DNA of 64,000 nucleotides. It comes from Flavobacterium sp. CS20 (GTDB lineage Bacteria > Bacteroidota > Bacteroidia > Flavobacteriales > Flavobacteriaceae). How positions within the stretch are numbered: position 1 is the stretch's first letter; every line of letters begins with the position of its first letter. Where the stretch lies: assembly GCF_018080005.1 (NCBI RefSeq), contig NZ_CP073015.1, positions 868,001 through 932,000 on the forward strand, read 5' to 3'. Positions 53,557 to 63,168 of the stretch are shown here, one piece after another. The notes beneath the pieces were generated by a model. It searched no databases. It was not told where the DNA came from and saw only the letters and a program-made list of their open reading frames with translations. The position numbers and the translations under genes are program-made.

Positions 53557-55464
53557 TTATAGTTTACCTTTAATTATTTCATCAACCACTTCAGGATTTA
53601 GCAATGTGCTGGTATCGCCAAGATTACTGGTATCATTTGATGCGATTTTTCTTAAAATTCTACGCATAATTTTTCCACTTCGGGTTTTGGGCAAACCATT
53701 AGTAAATTGAATTTTGTCCAGTTTGGCGATAGTACCGATTTGTTCGGTAATGATTTGATTGATTTCTTTTCTAACGTTGTCTTGATTTCTGCTCTCACCA
53801 GTTTCTTTCATCGTGATATAGCCATAAAGTGCATTGCCTTTGACCTCGTGAGGAAAACCTACAATAGCACTTTCTACCACAGCTGGGTGCTCGTTGATGG
53901 CATCTTCAATCGGTGCGGTGCCTAAATTATGTCCTGAAACAATAATCACATCATCTACTCTACCTGTAATTCTGTAATAGCCTACTTCATCTCTAAAAGC
54001 AGCATCGCCTGAGAAATACATATTTTTAAAAGCTGAAAAATAGGTGTCTTTATAACGCTGATGATTGCCCCAAATGGTTCTTGCTATGCTTGGCCAAGGG
54101 AATTTGATACACAAACGTCCATCAACTTGATTGTCTTCTACAGGTTTTCCGCTTTCATCCATCAAAACTGGTTGAATGCCAATAAATGGTAATGTGGCAT
54201 AAGTTGGTTTGGTTGGTGTTGCAAATGGAATGGGCGAAATCATAATCCCACCAGTTTCGGTTTGCCACCACGTATCTACAATAGGAGATTTTTTCTTACC
54301 AACATTATCATCATACCAATGCCAAGCTTCTTCATTGATAGGCTCGCCTACTGTGCCAAGAACTTTGAGAGAAGATAAATCGTGTTTTTCTACGTGTTCA
54401 ACACCTTCTTTGGCTAAAGCTCTGATGGCAGTTGGTGCGGTGTAAAACTGATTGACCTTATGTTTTTCAACGATATCCCAAAAGCGACCAAAATCAGGGT
54501 AATTTGGAACGCCTTCAAACATCACCGTTGTTGCACCATTACACAATGGACCATAAACAATATAGCTATGACCCGTAATCCAACCAATATCGGCGGTACA
54601 CCAATAGACATCGTTGTCTCTGTATTGAAATATATTTTTAAACGTATAGGCTGTATAAACCATATAACCTGCTGTGGTGTGAACCATACCTTTAGGACGA
54701 CCTGTTGAACCTGATGTGTATAAGATAAACAACGGATCTTCAGCATCCATAATTTCAGCTTCGCAATTGGTATCGGCTTGGTCTAAAAGCGGTTGAAGCC
54801 AATGGTCACGTCCTGATTTCATATCGATGTCCGTTTGAATTCGTTTAACGACAAGCACATTTTCTATGCAACTGCAAGATTTAAGAGCTTCATCTACAAT
54901 ACCTTTCAGGTCAATTGTTTTTTGACCGCGATAAGAACCGTCACTGGTGATGAGCATTTTGCATTCAGAGTCGTTGATTCGTGTAGCTAAGGCATTGGCT
55001 GAAAATCCAGCAAAGACTACAGAGTGAATAGCACCAATTCGTGCACAAGCCAATATTGAAATGGCCAATTCTGGAATCATAGGAAGATATATACAAACGC
55101 GGTCGCCTTTTTGAATGCCTTTTGATTTTAAGACATTTGCCATTTGACATACTTTTTTGTGTAATTCTTTATAAGAAATATGTTGAGCGTCTTCATCGGG
55201 ATTGTTGGGCTCAAAAAGTATGGCGGTTTTATCGCCTTTTGTGTAGAGGTGACGGTCTATACAATTTTCGGTGATGTTAAGTTTTGCACCTTCAAACCAT
55301 TTGATTTCGGGTTTAGAAAAATCCCAGTCTAAGACTTTATCCCATTTTTTGCGCCACATAAAATGTTCTTCAGCGATTTCTTCCCAAAATGTTTCGGGAT
55401 TTCTGATTGACTTTCTGTAAACTTGATAATATTCTTCAAGGTGTTTGATATGGTAATTGCTCAT
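53557..55464 (-). CDS. acs: acetyl-CoA synthetase
   Basis: 635 residues, AMP-forming. Motifs: LYTSGSTGRPKGMVHT (A3), DTWWQTETGGIM (A5), YFSGDAAFRDEVGYYRITGRVDDVI (A8 hinge) and the C-terminal PKTRSGKIMRR with the catalytic/acetylatable Lys. Activates acetate to acetyl-CoA. Full length. Confidence 0.96.
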   Translation of the reverse strand: MSNYHIKHLEEYYQVYRKSIRNPETFWEEIAEEHFMWRKKWDKVLDWDFSKPEIKWFEGAKLNITENCIDRHLYTKGDKTAILFEPNNPDEDAQHISYKELHKKVCQMANVLKSKGIQKGDRVCIYLPMIPELAISILACARIGAIHSVVFAGFSANALATRINDSECKMLITSDGSYRGQKTIDLKGIVDEALKSCSCIENVLVVKRIQTDIDMKSGRDHWLQPLLDQADTNCEAEIMDAEDPLFILYTSGSTGRPKGMVHTTAGYMVYTAYTFKNIFQYRDNDVYWCTADIGWITGHSYIVYGPLCNGATTVMFEGVPNYPDFGRFWDIVEKHKVNQFYTAPTAIRALAKEGVEHVEKHDLSSLKVLGTVGEPINEEAWHWYDDNVGKKKSPIVDTWWQTETGGIMISPIPFATPTKPTYATLPFIGIQPVLMDESGKPVEDNQVDGRLCIKFPWPSIARTIWGNHQRYKDTYFSAFKNMYFSGDAAFRDEVGYYRITGRVDDVIIVSGHNLGTAPIEDAINEHPAVVESAIVGFPHEVKGNALYGYITMKETGESRNQDNVRKEINQIITEQIGTIAKLDKIQFTNGLPKTRSGKIMRRILRKIASNDTSNLGDTSTLLNPEVVDEIIKGKL

Positions 55465-55721
55465 GGTTTATTATTTTGTGTAAATGTTGTATTTCAATGC
55501 TTAAAAATAAAATTTTAATTAGAATTAGAATTTAAATCTGCAAGATTTTATGAAAATAGGTTTGATTAACAAGCTTGCAAACACTAAAACCCTGCATATT
55601 TTCTATTTTTTTTAGGTTGATCAATCTTGTTGCTCCTGCGTGATGGATTGCAACGGAAATCCCACATTCCGCTTTTGACGGGAGGCACGCCCAAATTATA
55701 TAGATGTGTTTTGTCAATATT

Positions 55722-56084
55722 TTATTGTTCTGTTTGGTTAAAAAAGTTTTGTTCTTCTTTGTTAAGAAGGCGAGAATGAATGATAAATCTTAAGCCTAAT
55801 GGAATTTCTAATGAAAAGCTTGAACCGCGTCCTTCGGTAATGTTTATGGTTAGAAAAGTGTGTTTCCAATATTCAAATTGGTCTTGATTCATATAAAATG
55901 GCACGTCTGCAATTTTACCCAAATAAATATCACTTTCGTCGAGATACATATCATCTTTTTCAAAAATCATAGGTGAAGAGCCGTCGCAACATCCGCCACT
56001 TTGGTGAAAAATCAAGTCGCCATGTTTTGCTTTTAGTTTTTCTACAATTTTTGCGACTTCGGGTGTGATGTCTATGCGTTTCAT
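55722..56084 (-). CDS. DUF779 protein
   Basis: 120 residues with HQSGGCCDGSSPMIF (vicinal Cys pair), YLGKIADVPFYMNQDQFEYWKHT, INITEGRGSSFSLE and GLRFIIHSR. DUF779 genes are almost always next to an aldehyde dehydrogenase, as here (129 bp from it). Possibly a redox or metal partner; function not established. A terminator lies between the two genes. Confidence 0.85.
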   Translation of the reverse strand: MKRIDITPEVAKIVEKLKAKHGDLIFHQSGGCCDGSSPMIFEKDDMYLDESDIYLGKIADVPFYMNQDQFEYWKHTFLTINITEGRGSSFSLEIPLGLRFIIHSRLLNKEEQNFFNQTEQ

Positions 56085-56172
56085 TTTTAGTATAGATTTG
56101 TTATTTTTATTTATATTATATAATTCATATTTAGTTACTTGCTTTGTTTTATTTTAAGTTTAAGATTAAAAA

Positions 56173-56200
56173 AAAAGTAGGCTGAGTTTAGCCTACTTTT
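56173..56200 (-). terminator. rho-independent terminator after the aldehyde dehydrogenase
   Basis: AAAAGTAGGCT and AGCCTACTTTT form an 11-bp stem with a six-base loop, followed on the minus strand by a T run. It lies 14 bp past the dehydrogenase stop and before the DUF779 gene; read-through or a separate promoter would be needed for the latter. Confidence 0.85.
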
Positions 56201-56213
56201 ATGGAGTTTTGAT

Positions 56214-57710
56214 TTAAAAAAGACCTAATTTGTTTTTATCATAAGAGATTAACATGTTTTTGTTTTGGCGATAGTGGTTGAGCATCATCAAGTGATTTTC
56301 GCGACCAAAGCCTGATTTTTTATAACCACCAAATGGAGCGTGAGCTGGATAAGCGTGATAGCAATTGACCCAAACTCTACCGGCTTTGATGGCTCTTGGA
56401 ATTTGATATAATTGGTGAGCGTCTCTGGTCCACACGCCAGCACCAAGACCGTATAGCGTATCGTTAGCGATTTCTATAGCTTCGGCTTCGTCTTTAAATT
56501 TTGTAACACAAACTACAGGACTGAAGATTTCTTCTTGAAAAACTCTCATTTTGTTGTGACCTTCTAAAATTGTAGGTTTGATGTAAAATCCTTTTGACAA
56601 ATCGTCTTCTTTATTGGCTTCGCCACCACATAGTAATTTGGCACCTTCGTCTTGACCAATTTTTAGATAGGATAGTATTTTTTCATATTGGTCGTTTGAA
56701 GCTTGTGCACCGACTTGTGTATTAATATCGTATGGGCTGCCTTGAACAATGGCTTTAGTTCTTTCAACAACGCGTTCCATAAATTTATCATAGATATCTT
56801 CTTGAACAAGGATTCTTGATGGACAAGTGCAAACTTCGCCTTGGTTAAAGGCAAAAAGCACGGCACCTTCTATACATTTGTCTAAGAAATCGTCATCAGC
56901 ATCCATGACAGAATTAAAAAATACATTGGGCGATTTACCACCGAGTTCAACGGTCACAGGGTTTATGTTTTTGGAAGCATATTGAATGATGAGTTGACCT
57001 GTTGTTGTTTCTCCAGTAAAGGCGACTTTGTCAATTTTTGAGTGTGAAGCAAGAGGTTTGCCAGCTTCTGGTCCAAAGCCATGAACAACATTAACAACAC
57101 CAGCAGGGAAGACATCTGCAATTTTTTCCATCAATAGAGTTGCTGAAGATGGAGTTTGTTCGGCAGGTTTTAGAACAACGCAATTTCCTGCAGCTAAAGC
57201 TGGTGGCAACTTCCAAGACAGCATCAAGAGTGGAAAATTCCAAGGAATAATTTGACCAACGACACCTAAGGGTTCTTTGATATTCAATGATAGCGTGTGC
57301 TCGTCTAACTCTGAAGCAGTTCCTTCTTCTGCTCTAATACTTGAAGCAAAATACCGCCAATGGTCTGATGATAATGGAACATCTGCATTTAATGTTTCTC
57401 TAATGGGTTTACCGTTATCGCAGGTTTCTACGCTTGCAAATTCCTCTAAGTTGTCATCAATAATATCTGCTACTTTATTGAGCAATGTTGCTCGTTCTGT
57501 AGCAGATGTTTTGCCCCAAGCTTCTTTGGCTTTGTTAGCGGCATCGACAGCCAAATCTACATCTTCTTTTTGAGATCGGGGATATTTTGCGATTAGACTT
57601 TTGTCTATAGGTGAAGTGTTTTCAAAATACTCTCCACCGAGAGGTTCAACAAATTTACCGTTAATAAAGTTGCCATAACTGGCTTTAAATTTAGGTTTAG
57701 AATAACTCAT
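56214..57710 (-). CDS. NAD-dependent aldehyde dehydrogenase (ExaC/AldA-like)
   Basis: 498 residues. NAD-binding [32 protein letters not shown] (general base Glu) and the catalytic Cys in [12 protein letters not shown], where a second Cys follows as in the acetaldehyde dehydrogenases paired with DUF779. The C-terminus has [17 protein letters not shown]. Oxidises aldehydes to acids, probably acetaldehyde feeding acs nearby. Divergent from an AraC-type regulator. Confidence 0.93.
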   Translation of the reverse strand: MSYSKPKFKASYGNFINGKFVEPLGGEYFENTSPIDKSLIAKYPRSQKEDVDLAVDAANKAKEAWGKTSATERATLLNKVADIIDDNLEEFASVETCDNGKPIRETLNADVPLSSDHWRYFASSIRAEEGTASELDEHTLSLNIKEPLGVVGQIIPWNFPLLMLSWKLPPALAAGNCVVLKPAEQTPSSATLLMEKIADVFPAGVVNVVHGFGPEAGKPLASHSKIDKVAFTGETTTGQLIIQYASKNINPVTVELGGKSPNVFFNSVMDADDDFLDKCIEGAVLFAFNQGEVCTCPSRILVQEDIYDKFMERVVERTKAIVQGSPYDINTQVGAQASNDQYEKILSYLKIGQDEGAKLLCGGEANKEDDLSKGFYIKPTILEGHNKMRVFQEEIFSPVVCVTKFKDEAEAIEIANDTLYGLGAGVWTRDAHQLYQIPRAIKAGRVWVNCYHAYPAHAPFGGYKKSGFGRENHLMMLNHYRQNKNMLISYDKNKLGLF

Positions 57711-57833
57711 GATTTTGTGTTTTTTTATTATTTTCTAAATTTATTGAATTATTTTGTTTATTTATTGAACAATAATATCATTTTATTGCACAATTCTATT
57801 ATATTTATAATCTGCAATTTTTTTTTAAATCAA

Positions 57834-58751
57834 ATGGGACGCCTTTTAAATTATCATAAAAAACGAAGAAAACTCACTACCTTAGTAGAAAATAGAACTG
57901 TATATAGTGCTGATTTTGCAGAGCTTAATATTTATGAGACGCATGAATATGCCGAGAAAGTTGAATTGAAATTTAATTTTCCTGTTATAGCCAGTATGCT
58001 TTCAGGAAAAAAAATTATGCACATTGACGGCATACCGAGTTTTGATTTCTTTCCTGGTGAGTCTGTAGTTATGCCAAGTGGACAAAAAATGCTTATCGAC
58101 TTTCCTTTAGCTTCAAATCAAAATCCAACGCAGTGCTTAGCTCTTGGTATTGATGACGCTAAAATTGCTGAAGTTGTTGATAGGTTCAACACAATTGTAA
58201 GTGTTGAAAATGAAAATAATTCGTGGTCTTTGAATGATACGTCAAATCATTTAACCCATAACAGCGATGTAAATGATTTGATCAATCGTTTGGTTCACAC
58301 TTTTATGCATAATACCAAGTCAAAAGATGTGTTGCTTGATTTGATGATTCAAGAACTGATTGTCAGATTGCTTCAAACCAAGGCTAAAGCTTTATTGATC
58401 AGTGATATGCAAAATACGTTATCAGATACAAGAATAGGTTCGGTTATAAAATATATCAAGCAAAACTTAACCAATAAAGACATTAGCGTTGAAAAATTGA
58501 CCAAAATAGCTAATATGAGTAAGTCCCATTTTCACAAAACTTTCAAAAACACCTTAGGCATCTCACTTGTAGATTATATCAATTCTGAAAAAATCAGGTT
58601 TTCTAAAAAACTGATAAAAGAACGACATGATTTGTGTATTTCAGATATTGCTTTTTATTCAGGTTTTAATTCAATTAGCTATTTCAACAGACAGTTTAAA
58701 AAATTAGAATTAATGACACCACAGCAATTTAAAACTTCAATCAATAAATAG
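57834..58751 (+). CDS. AraC family regulator, probable activator of the aldehyde dehydrogenase
   Basis: The frame is open from 57717, but the ATG at 57834 (MGRLLNYHKKRRKLTTLVE) gives the usual length, 305 residues. An N-terminal AraC-type sensor region (SADFAELNIYETHEYAEKVE, FFPGESVVMPSGQKM) precedes two HTHs: ISVEKLTKIANMSKSHFHKTF and CISDIAFYSGFNSISYFNRQFKKL. It is transcribed away from the aldehyde dehydrogenase, the classic arrangement for local control. Confidence 0.85.
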   Translation: MGRLLNYHKKRRKLTTLVENRTVYSADFAELNIYETHEYAEKVELKFNFPVIASMLSGKKIMHIDGIPSFDFFPGESVVMPSGQKMLIDFPLASNQNPTQCLALGIDDAKIAEVVDRFNTIVSVENENNSWSLNDTSNHLTHNSDVNDLINRLVHTFMHNTKSKDVLLDLMIQELIVRLLQTKAKALLISDMQNTLSDTRIGSVIKYIKQNLTNKDISVEKLTKIANMSKSHFHKTFKNTLGISLVDYINSEKIRFSKKLIKERHDLCISDIAFYSGFNSISYFNRQFKKLELMTPQQFKTSINK

Positions 58752-58980
58752 AAATTATATTTATCTCAAATTCTACTTTTTGTTATTAATGCATTGATTA
58801 AGCTTGCATTAGTCAATGAATTAGTGGTTTAAAAACACATCGCTTCGTGAAATGTCGAAATTTTATCAGTTGAACTTACGCTAAAATTAAATATGTTTCC
58901 AAAAAGAAAAATATAACTTTGTCAATATGTGTAATACCGAATGATATAATCTGAAGGGTTTAAATATTTAAAAAATAAAA

Positions 58981-59508
58981 ATGAACGTTAAGAATTTTGA
59001 ATTTAAGGCAAAAATAGACAAAATTGAAACTTACGAAAACAAGTTACTAACACTTAATCCAGAATTTAAAGGTATTGACCACCAAATAGATACATATTTT
59101 AATGTTCAACACGGTAGATTGAAACTAAGAGAAGGCAATATTGAAAATTCATTGATAAACTATGATAGAGAAGATATTTTAGGTTCAAAAGAATCTAAAA
59201 TTATTTTATACCAACATGAACCCAACGTTGCTTTGAAAAAAATATTGACAAAACAGCTTGGCATCAAAGTTATAGTGGATAAAAAACGAAAAATATATTT
59301 TATCAATAATGTTAAATTTCACTTTGATTTAGTTGAAGATTTAGGAACCTTTTTAGAAGTTGAAGCCATAGATAGCAATGAAGAATTTACAATAGAAGAG
59401 TTGAAACAACAATGTGATAAATTTTTTGAATTCTTTGAATTGGGTAAAGCCAACCTGATAGACCAATCATATAGTGATTTGATAATAGAAATCCGTAGTG
59501 GATTATAA
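58981..59508 (+). CDS. CYTH-domain protein (class IV adenylate cyclase-like)
   Basis: 175 residues with the CYTH pattern: N-terminal EFKAKI (ExExK variant), DTYFNVQHGRLKLREGNI (the R-x-K-x-R strand), LINYDRED, RKIYFINNVKFHFDLVEDLGTFLEVEA. Such proteins bind triphosphates in a beta tunnel: thiamine triphosphatases, adenylate cyclases or tripolyphosphatases. Ends 60 bp before an attC-like site, so it is the gene of a cassette. TAACTTTG at 58914 may be its -7 box. Confidence 0.8.
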   Translation: MNVKNFEFKAKIDKIETYENKLLTLNPEFKGIDHQIDTYFNVQHGRLKLREGNIENSLINYDREDILGSKESKIILYQHEPNVALKKILTKQLGIKVIVDKKRKIYFINNVKFHFDLVEDLGTFLEVEAIDSNEEFTIEELKQQCDKFFEFFELGKANLIDQSYSDLIIEIRSGL

Positions 59509-59567
59509 AAAAAATAGGTGCGAAAGGTTTGGGCATTTTTCTGCAAAAGACCTCGCCTACTCCACCG

Positions 59568-59710
59568 CTACTACCAACAATTTGTATCATTAATGGCTGT
59601 GTTTTTGCAAAATTTTAAGGTTTGAAATTTTTTTTTCTATCTTTACCAATAAAAACGAAAATGTGTTGACTTTTTGTATGCCACTAATGTTACACTCGCC
59701 CGTTGGTAGC
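59568..59710 (+). other. attC-like cassette recombination site (plus strand)
   Basis: Runs from CTACTACCAACAATTTGTAT to CACTCGCCCGTTGGTAGC. It is in the same family as the minus-strand sites at 12233 and 12732 but on the opposite strand. The 80 bp before it copy the tail of the gene-less cassette. Confidence 0.6.
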
Positions 59711-60200
59711 AACTACTCTATAATATTTTTAAAATTATAGGCTCACCCATTTTTTGATTAAATAAGTTGAATGGATTTTTTTCGGTGGAATTTTTCAAAA
59801 TCCTAAATGATAGGCTTATCACGATGATTGATAACGAATAAAATCTCATCACGACGAGAAAATCACAATCCGAAACAAAAGGCTGATTTGCAATAAAATA
59901 GCGAATAAAGAATACGACAAACGATGCTAAATCAAAAATTAAAGCTAAATGTCAACGAAATGTTATAACATCGAAATTATGGGAAATTTAAAACGTGGGA
60001 AAGAAAAAAATGGGTGCGAAAGGCTTGGGCGTTTTCAGCAAATGTTCTCGCCTACTCCACCGCTACTACCAACAATGTGTATCATTAATAGCTGTGTTTG
60101 GGCAGAATTTTAAGGTTTGTGATTTTTTTCTATCTTTACTAATTAAAATGAAAATGTGTTGATTTTTTGCACGCCATTAATGTTACGTTACACTAGCCTG
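59700..60200 (+). other. gene-less cassette, copy 3
   Basis: Starts GTTGGTAGCAACTACTCTAT and is the plus-strand counterpart of 12375-12740 and 12874-13231, with the same internal blocks (GATAGGCTTATCACGATGAT, GTTATAACATCGAAATTATG). No gene seen. Its presence in both arrays links the two regions. Confidence 0.55.
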
Positions 60201-60208
60201 TTGGGGGA
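60064..60208 (+). other. attC-like cassette recombination site (plus strand)
   Basis: Runs from CTACTACCAACAATGTGTAT to CACTAGCCTGTTGGGGG. The 3' core G|TTGGGGG starts the DUF488 cassette. Confidence 0.6.
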
Positions 60209-60255
60209 CATTTGAAAAAAACACAAAAACGACAAGAATTTCGTAAATTGCAAAT

Positions 60256-60807
60256 ATGAAAGACACGACAATATACTCAATAGGACACGGAAATAAGAAG
60301 ATTGAGGACTTCATAGCCGAGTTGAAGTCGTTTAAGATTCAATTTCTTCTTGACATACGTTCAAAACCGTACTCAAAATGGAATCCCCAATTTAATCAAG
60401 CGAGACTTGACTTGGAATTGAAAAATAATGGAATTACCTATGTTTTTGTTGGCGACACATTAGGCGGTCTTCCTGAAGACAGAAGTTGCTATGATTATGA
60501 CGGTAAGGTCGTTTATGACTTGATTAAAGAAAAGGACTTTTTCAAACAAGGGCTTGAAAGACTAACAATAGCAAACGCAAAAAAAATCAACCTTGCTATA
60601 ATGTGTAGTGAATCTAAACCTGAAGAGTGCCATAGAAGTAAACTAATCGGACAAGAACTTCTAAACAAAAATATTTCTCTTAAACACATTGTATCAGAGA
60701 AGCGAGTTAAATCGCAAGTAGCAGTAATGAACGAACTAACAAAAGGAAAAGGAACAGTTGACCTATTTGGAAACGAAATGGACTTTACTTCAAGAAAATC
60801 ATATTAA
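60256..60807 (+). CDS. DUF488 protein (first of pair)
   Basis: 183 residues with the DUF488 signature: TIYSIGHGNKKIEDFIAEL, LLDIRSKPYSKWNPQF and the Cys-His motif IMCSESKPEECHRSKLIGQEL, followed by a ~45-residue C-terminal extension. DUF488 has a Rossmann-like fold with a conserved Arg, Cys and His and is often encoded in mobile or defence-type loci, perhaps acting on modified nucleic acids. Its stop overlaps the next ATG by one base. Confidence 0.85.
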   Translation: MKDTTIYSIGHGNKKIEDFIAELKSFKIQFLLDIRSKPYSKWNPQFNQARLDLELKNNGITYVFVGDTLGGLPEDRSCYDYDGKVVYDLIKEKDFFKQGLERLTIANAKKINLAIMCSESKPEECHRSKLIGQELLNKNISLKHIVSEKRVKSQVAVMNELTKGKGTVDLFGNEMDFTSRKSY

Positions 60808-61283
60808 TGGAATTTTTTACAATTGGAGTTTACAACTCAACCGAGCAGGAATATTTTAAAAAGCTTTCAGATAATAACATTGACACATTTTGCGATATAC
60901 GCCAAAGAAGAGGTGTAAGAGGTGCAAAATATGCCTTTGTAAATAGCAATAGGCTTCAAGAAAAACTTAACGAGCTTGATATTAAATATGGGCACGTAAT
61001 TGACCTAGCCCCTACTTCCGACATTAGAGATCTTCAAAAAGAAGCAGATGCTCAACAGGGTGAATTAAAAAGAGACAGAAATAAACTCGGCAAGGTTTTC
61101 ACGATTGCTTACAAAGACAGAATATTGAGTCATTTTGATTTTGACTCGTTTATAGATAAACTTGATGAAGTTGGTGCAAATCGAGTGGTTTTGTTCTGTG
61201 TAGAAGAAAAACCTGAAGCTTGCCATAGGTCAATTGTAACTGACAAGCTTGAAAAACTTGGATATAAAATCACACATTTGTAA
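60807..61283 (+). CDS. DUF488 protein (second of pair)
   Basis: 158 residues, a diverged paralogue: FFTIGVYNSTEQEYFKKL, FCDIRQRRGVRGAKYAFVNS, and LFCVEEKPEACHRSIVTDKL. It keeps the DIR and C-x5-ECHR-like features (EKPEACHRS). One-base overlaps with both neighbours suggest a three-gene complex made from one transcript. Confidence 0.85.
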   Translation: MEFFTIGVYNSTEQEYFKKLSDNNIDTFCDIRQRRGVRGAKYAFVNSNRLQEKLNELDIKYGHVIDLAPTSDIRDLQKEADAQQGELKRDRNKLGKVFTIAYKDRILSHFDFDSFIDKLDEVGANRVVLFCVEEKPEACHRSIVTDKLEKLGYKITHL

Positions 61284-61933
61284 TGGAAATTTTAATCACT
61301 TCAAAAACACACAAAGGAAATGCAGCGTGCGTAGGTGGTTTAGTTCTAAACAATAATAGGCTAGTAAGATTATTAAATCCAGGAAATTGGGATCAATATG
61401 CTGATACTGATTTAGATATCGGTGATGTTTGGGATATTCAATTTGTAGATCGACAAGATACAGAACCACCTCATATTGAAGATGTTATTATCCAAAACCA
61501 AACATATGTAAGAGATATTGGCGATATCTCTACCTATTTAAGAAATTGTGGAGTTATGATATACCGCGGTGAACCTACTGCAATTTTTGGTGGACGACTC
61601 GGATGGACAAGCAACGGTAGTGGATACATTGGTAACAGAGATAATCTACCTGAAAACAGTGTTGGTTTTTGGATTTCTGACCAAGACTTAACCTTGGATG
61701 AAGATGATAAGCATTATAACTATCCAGCAACAAATGCTTTTGCAAGAACTAAACGTTTCCCTTATGTTGGTTTTGAACCAAATGTTGAAGTGATACCTAG
61801 TGGCACATTAATGAGAGTTTCGTTGGCAAGGTGGTGGAGTCCTGAAGATTCTGATATGCCTGAAAGGTGCTATCTGCGACTTTCAGGTTGGTATGGATTA
61901 CCTGAACCTGAAGATGACGATTTACCATTCTGA
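61283..61933 (+). CDS. DUF488-associated protein, probably dual OB-fold
   Basis: 216 residues, soluble: an N-terminal beta-rich part (MEILITSKTHKGNAACVGGL, LVRLLNPGNWDQY, DVWDIQF) and a C-terminal part with GTLMRVSLARWWSPEDS and RCYLRLSGWYGLPEPEDDD. I believe it matches the 'dual OB-containing' proteins that accompany DUF488 genes, which would make it the nucleic-acid-binding subunit. The family call is from memory of the context, so moderate. Confidence 0.6.
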   Translation: MEILITSKTHKGNAACVGGLVLNNNRLVRLLNPGNWDQYADTDLDIGDVWDIQFVDRQDTEPPHIEDVIIQNQTYVRDIGDISTYLRNCGVMIYRGEPTAIFGGRLGWTSNGSGYIGNRDNLPENSVGFWISDQDLTLDEDDKHYNYPATNAFARTKRFPYVGFEPNVEVIPSGTLMRVSLARWWSPEDSDMPERCYLRLSGWYGLPEPEDDDLPF

Positions 61934-61946
61934 AAAAGAAAAAACG

Positions 61947-61985
61947 CACCCCAACATTGTATAAGCATAATGCGGGCTGAACTGC
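61947..61985 (+). other. 5' half of an attC-like site closing the DUF488 cassette
   Basis: CACCCCAACATTGTATAAGC has the 5'-box form; CCCCAAC complements GTTGGGG, the start of the same cassette at 60200. The 3' half is missing and a degraded miniature element begins about 15 bp later. Confidence 0.55.
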
Positions 61986-62000
61986 TAAAATTGAGCATTT

Positions 62001-62123
62001 TTCTCCTAAGAAACTTTAGTCCCTTGACTAACTTAAAATTGAGTAGATTTAGGATTGAAAATTGAAATATTGAATAAAATATAAACGCATGATTTACAGT
62101 AATATAATTTTACGTTAGTCAGA
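62001..62123 (+). repeat. 130-bp IS110-related miniature element, copy 3 (degraded left end)
   Basis: The right part (TTTACAGTAATATAATTTTA to GTTAGTCAGA) is conserved and in the plus orientation; the left end is eroded (AAACTTTAGTCCCTTGAC remains). It lies between the DUF488 cassette and a ParD-like gene. Confidence 0.6.
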
Positions 62124-62173
62124 ATTTGGAAATGATGCGTAATTGATGTATTTTTACACCAAAAAATAGAATT

Positions 62174-62413
62174 ATGGCAAGACAAAGTATATCATTTACA
62201 AGTCCGAACGAGGAATGGCTAAAATCTCAAGTTGATAGTAATGAATATTCGAGTAAAAGCGAACTGGTAAATGACTTGATTAGACAAGCTCGAAAGCAAC
62301 AAGCTCAAATTGACTGGGTTCGTACTAAATTAGATAAAGCTGAAAATAGCGGATTTACGTCTGACAGCAAAAAAGAAATTTTAGCACAATCAAAGTCTTT
62401 ATTTAATGGCTAA
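62174..62413 (+). CDS. ParD-like type II antitoxin
   Basis: 79 residues: an N-terminal ribbon-helix-helix (RQSISFTSPNEEWLKSQVDSNEYSSKSELVNDLIRQARKQQ) and a C-terminal toxin-binding tail. Typical ParD/CopG antitoxin that represses its operon. It overlaps the toxin gene by 8 nt. Confidence 0.85.
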   Translation: MARQSISFTSPNEEWLKSQVDSNEYSSKSELVNDLIRQARKQQAQIDWVRTKLDKAENSGFTSDSKKEILAQSKSLFNG

Positions 62414-62692
62414 ATATAGATTAAGCAACGAAGCGAAAAATGATTTGATACGAATTCATCACTACGGAATTGAAAAATTTGGAATAACCCAAGCGGACAA
62501 ATATTTCGAATCTTTTTTGAATATTTCGACATTATTGCTGAAAGACCTTTTTCATTTGAATCGGTTGACTATATTAAAAAAGACTACAGACGCTGTGTCT
62601 GTGGAGTTGATAGCATTTATTTTAAAGTAAATGAAGATATTATAGAAATAATGGCAATTGTCGGAAGACAAGATTTGAATGAAAAACTGTAA
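62406..62692 (+). pseudogene. ParE/RelE-like toxin, one-base frameshift
   Basis: Starts MAKYRLSNEAKNDLIRIHHY, then GITQADKYFE. After adding one T to the run at 62513-62518, it continues FFEYFDIIAERPFSFESVDY…YRRCVCGVDSIYFKVNEDII, ending VGRQDLNEKL at 62692. This is a complete ParE-type gyrase-targeting toxin of about 95 residues. As read, it ends at 62630 with a scrambled tail. Confidence 0.8.
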
Positions 62693-62720
62693 CCCGAATT
62701 AATAAAAACTGTTACCCACA

Positions 62721-62850
62721 ATCCCTCATAGACTCATAGAAACTTTAGTCCCTCGGCTAACGTAAAATGAGTAAATTTGAATTGAAAATTGAAATGTTGA
62801 ATAAAATATAAACAATTGATTTACAGTAATATAATTTTAGGTTAGTCAGA
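62721..62850 (+). repeat. 130-bp IS110-related miniature element, copy 4 (complete)
   Basis: Begins ATCCCTCATAGACTCATAGA directly after GTTACCCACA, so it is 10 nt after the G of a GTT core, and ends GGTTAGTCAGA. It has the same length and order as the tandem copies at 3933-4193 but on the plus strand. Confidence 0.75.
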
Positions 62851-62931
62851 AGCTATAAAAAAAAATCATACTAAAAAACCAATAGAAAATAAATTGTATT
62901 TTTTGTATCTTAGATTAAAGTTTAAAAAAAT

Positions 62932-63168
62932 TTAGAAACAAGAAAAATATCATTTATTCAAGAATTCTTAAGACTTCAGAATGAAGATATCGTTAGCGAA
63001 CTTGAAAAATTTCTGCACCAGAGAAAAGCTGAGTTGATTGATGAAAGTTTTAAGCCAATGACAATGGAACAATATGACGTTGAAATAGACCAAGCGATGG
63101 ATGATTCAAAAAATGGACGAATGATTAAAGCAACGGAATTAAAAGCTAAAATTCAGAAATGGAATTAG
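62932..63168 (+). pseudogene. antitoxin-like gene without a start codon
   Basis: The frame reads LETRKISFIQEFLRLQNEDIV, SELEKFLHQRKAELIDE, then PMTMEQYDVEIDQAMDDSKNGRMIKATEL and a stop at 63166. It is a known type of short helical antitoxin encoded before RelE/ParE toxins. A TAA lies 9 nt before the first shown codon and no ATG, GTG or TTG is available, so the 5' end is damaged or misread. It overlaps the toxin start by 10 nt. Confidence 0.55.
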
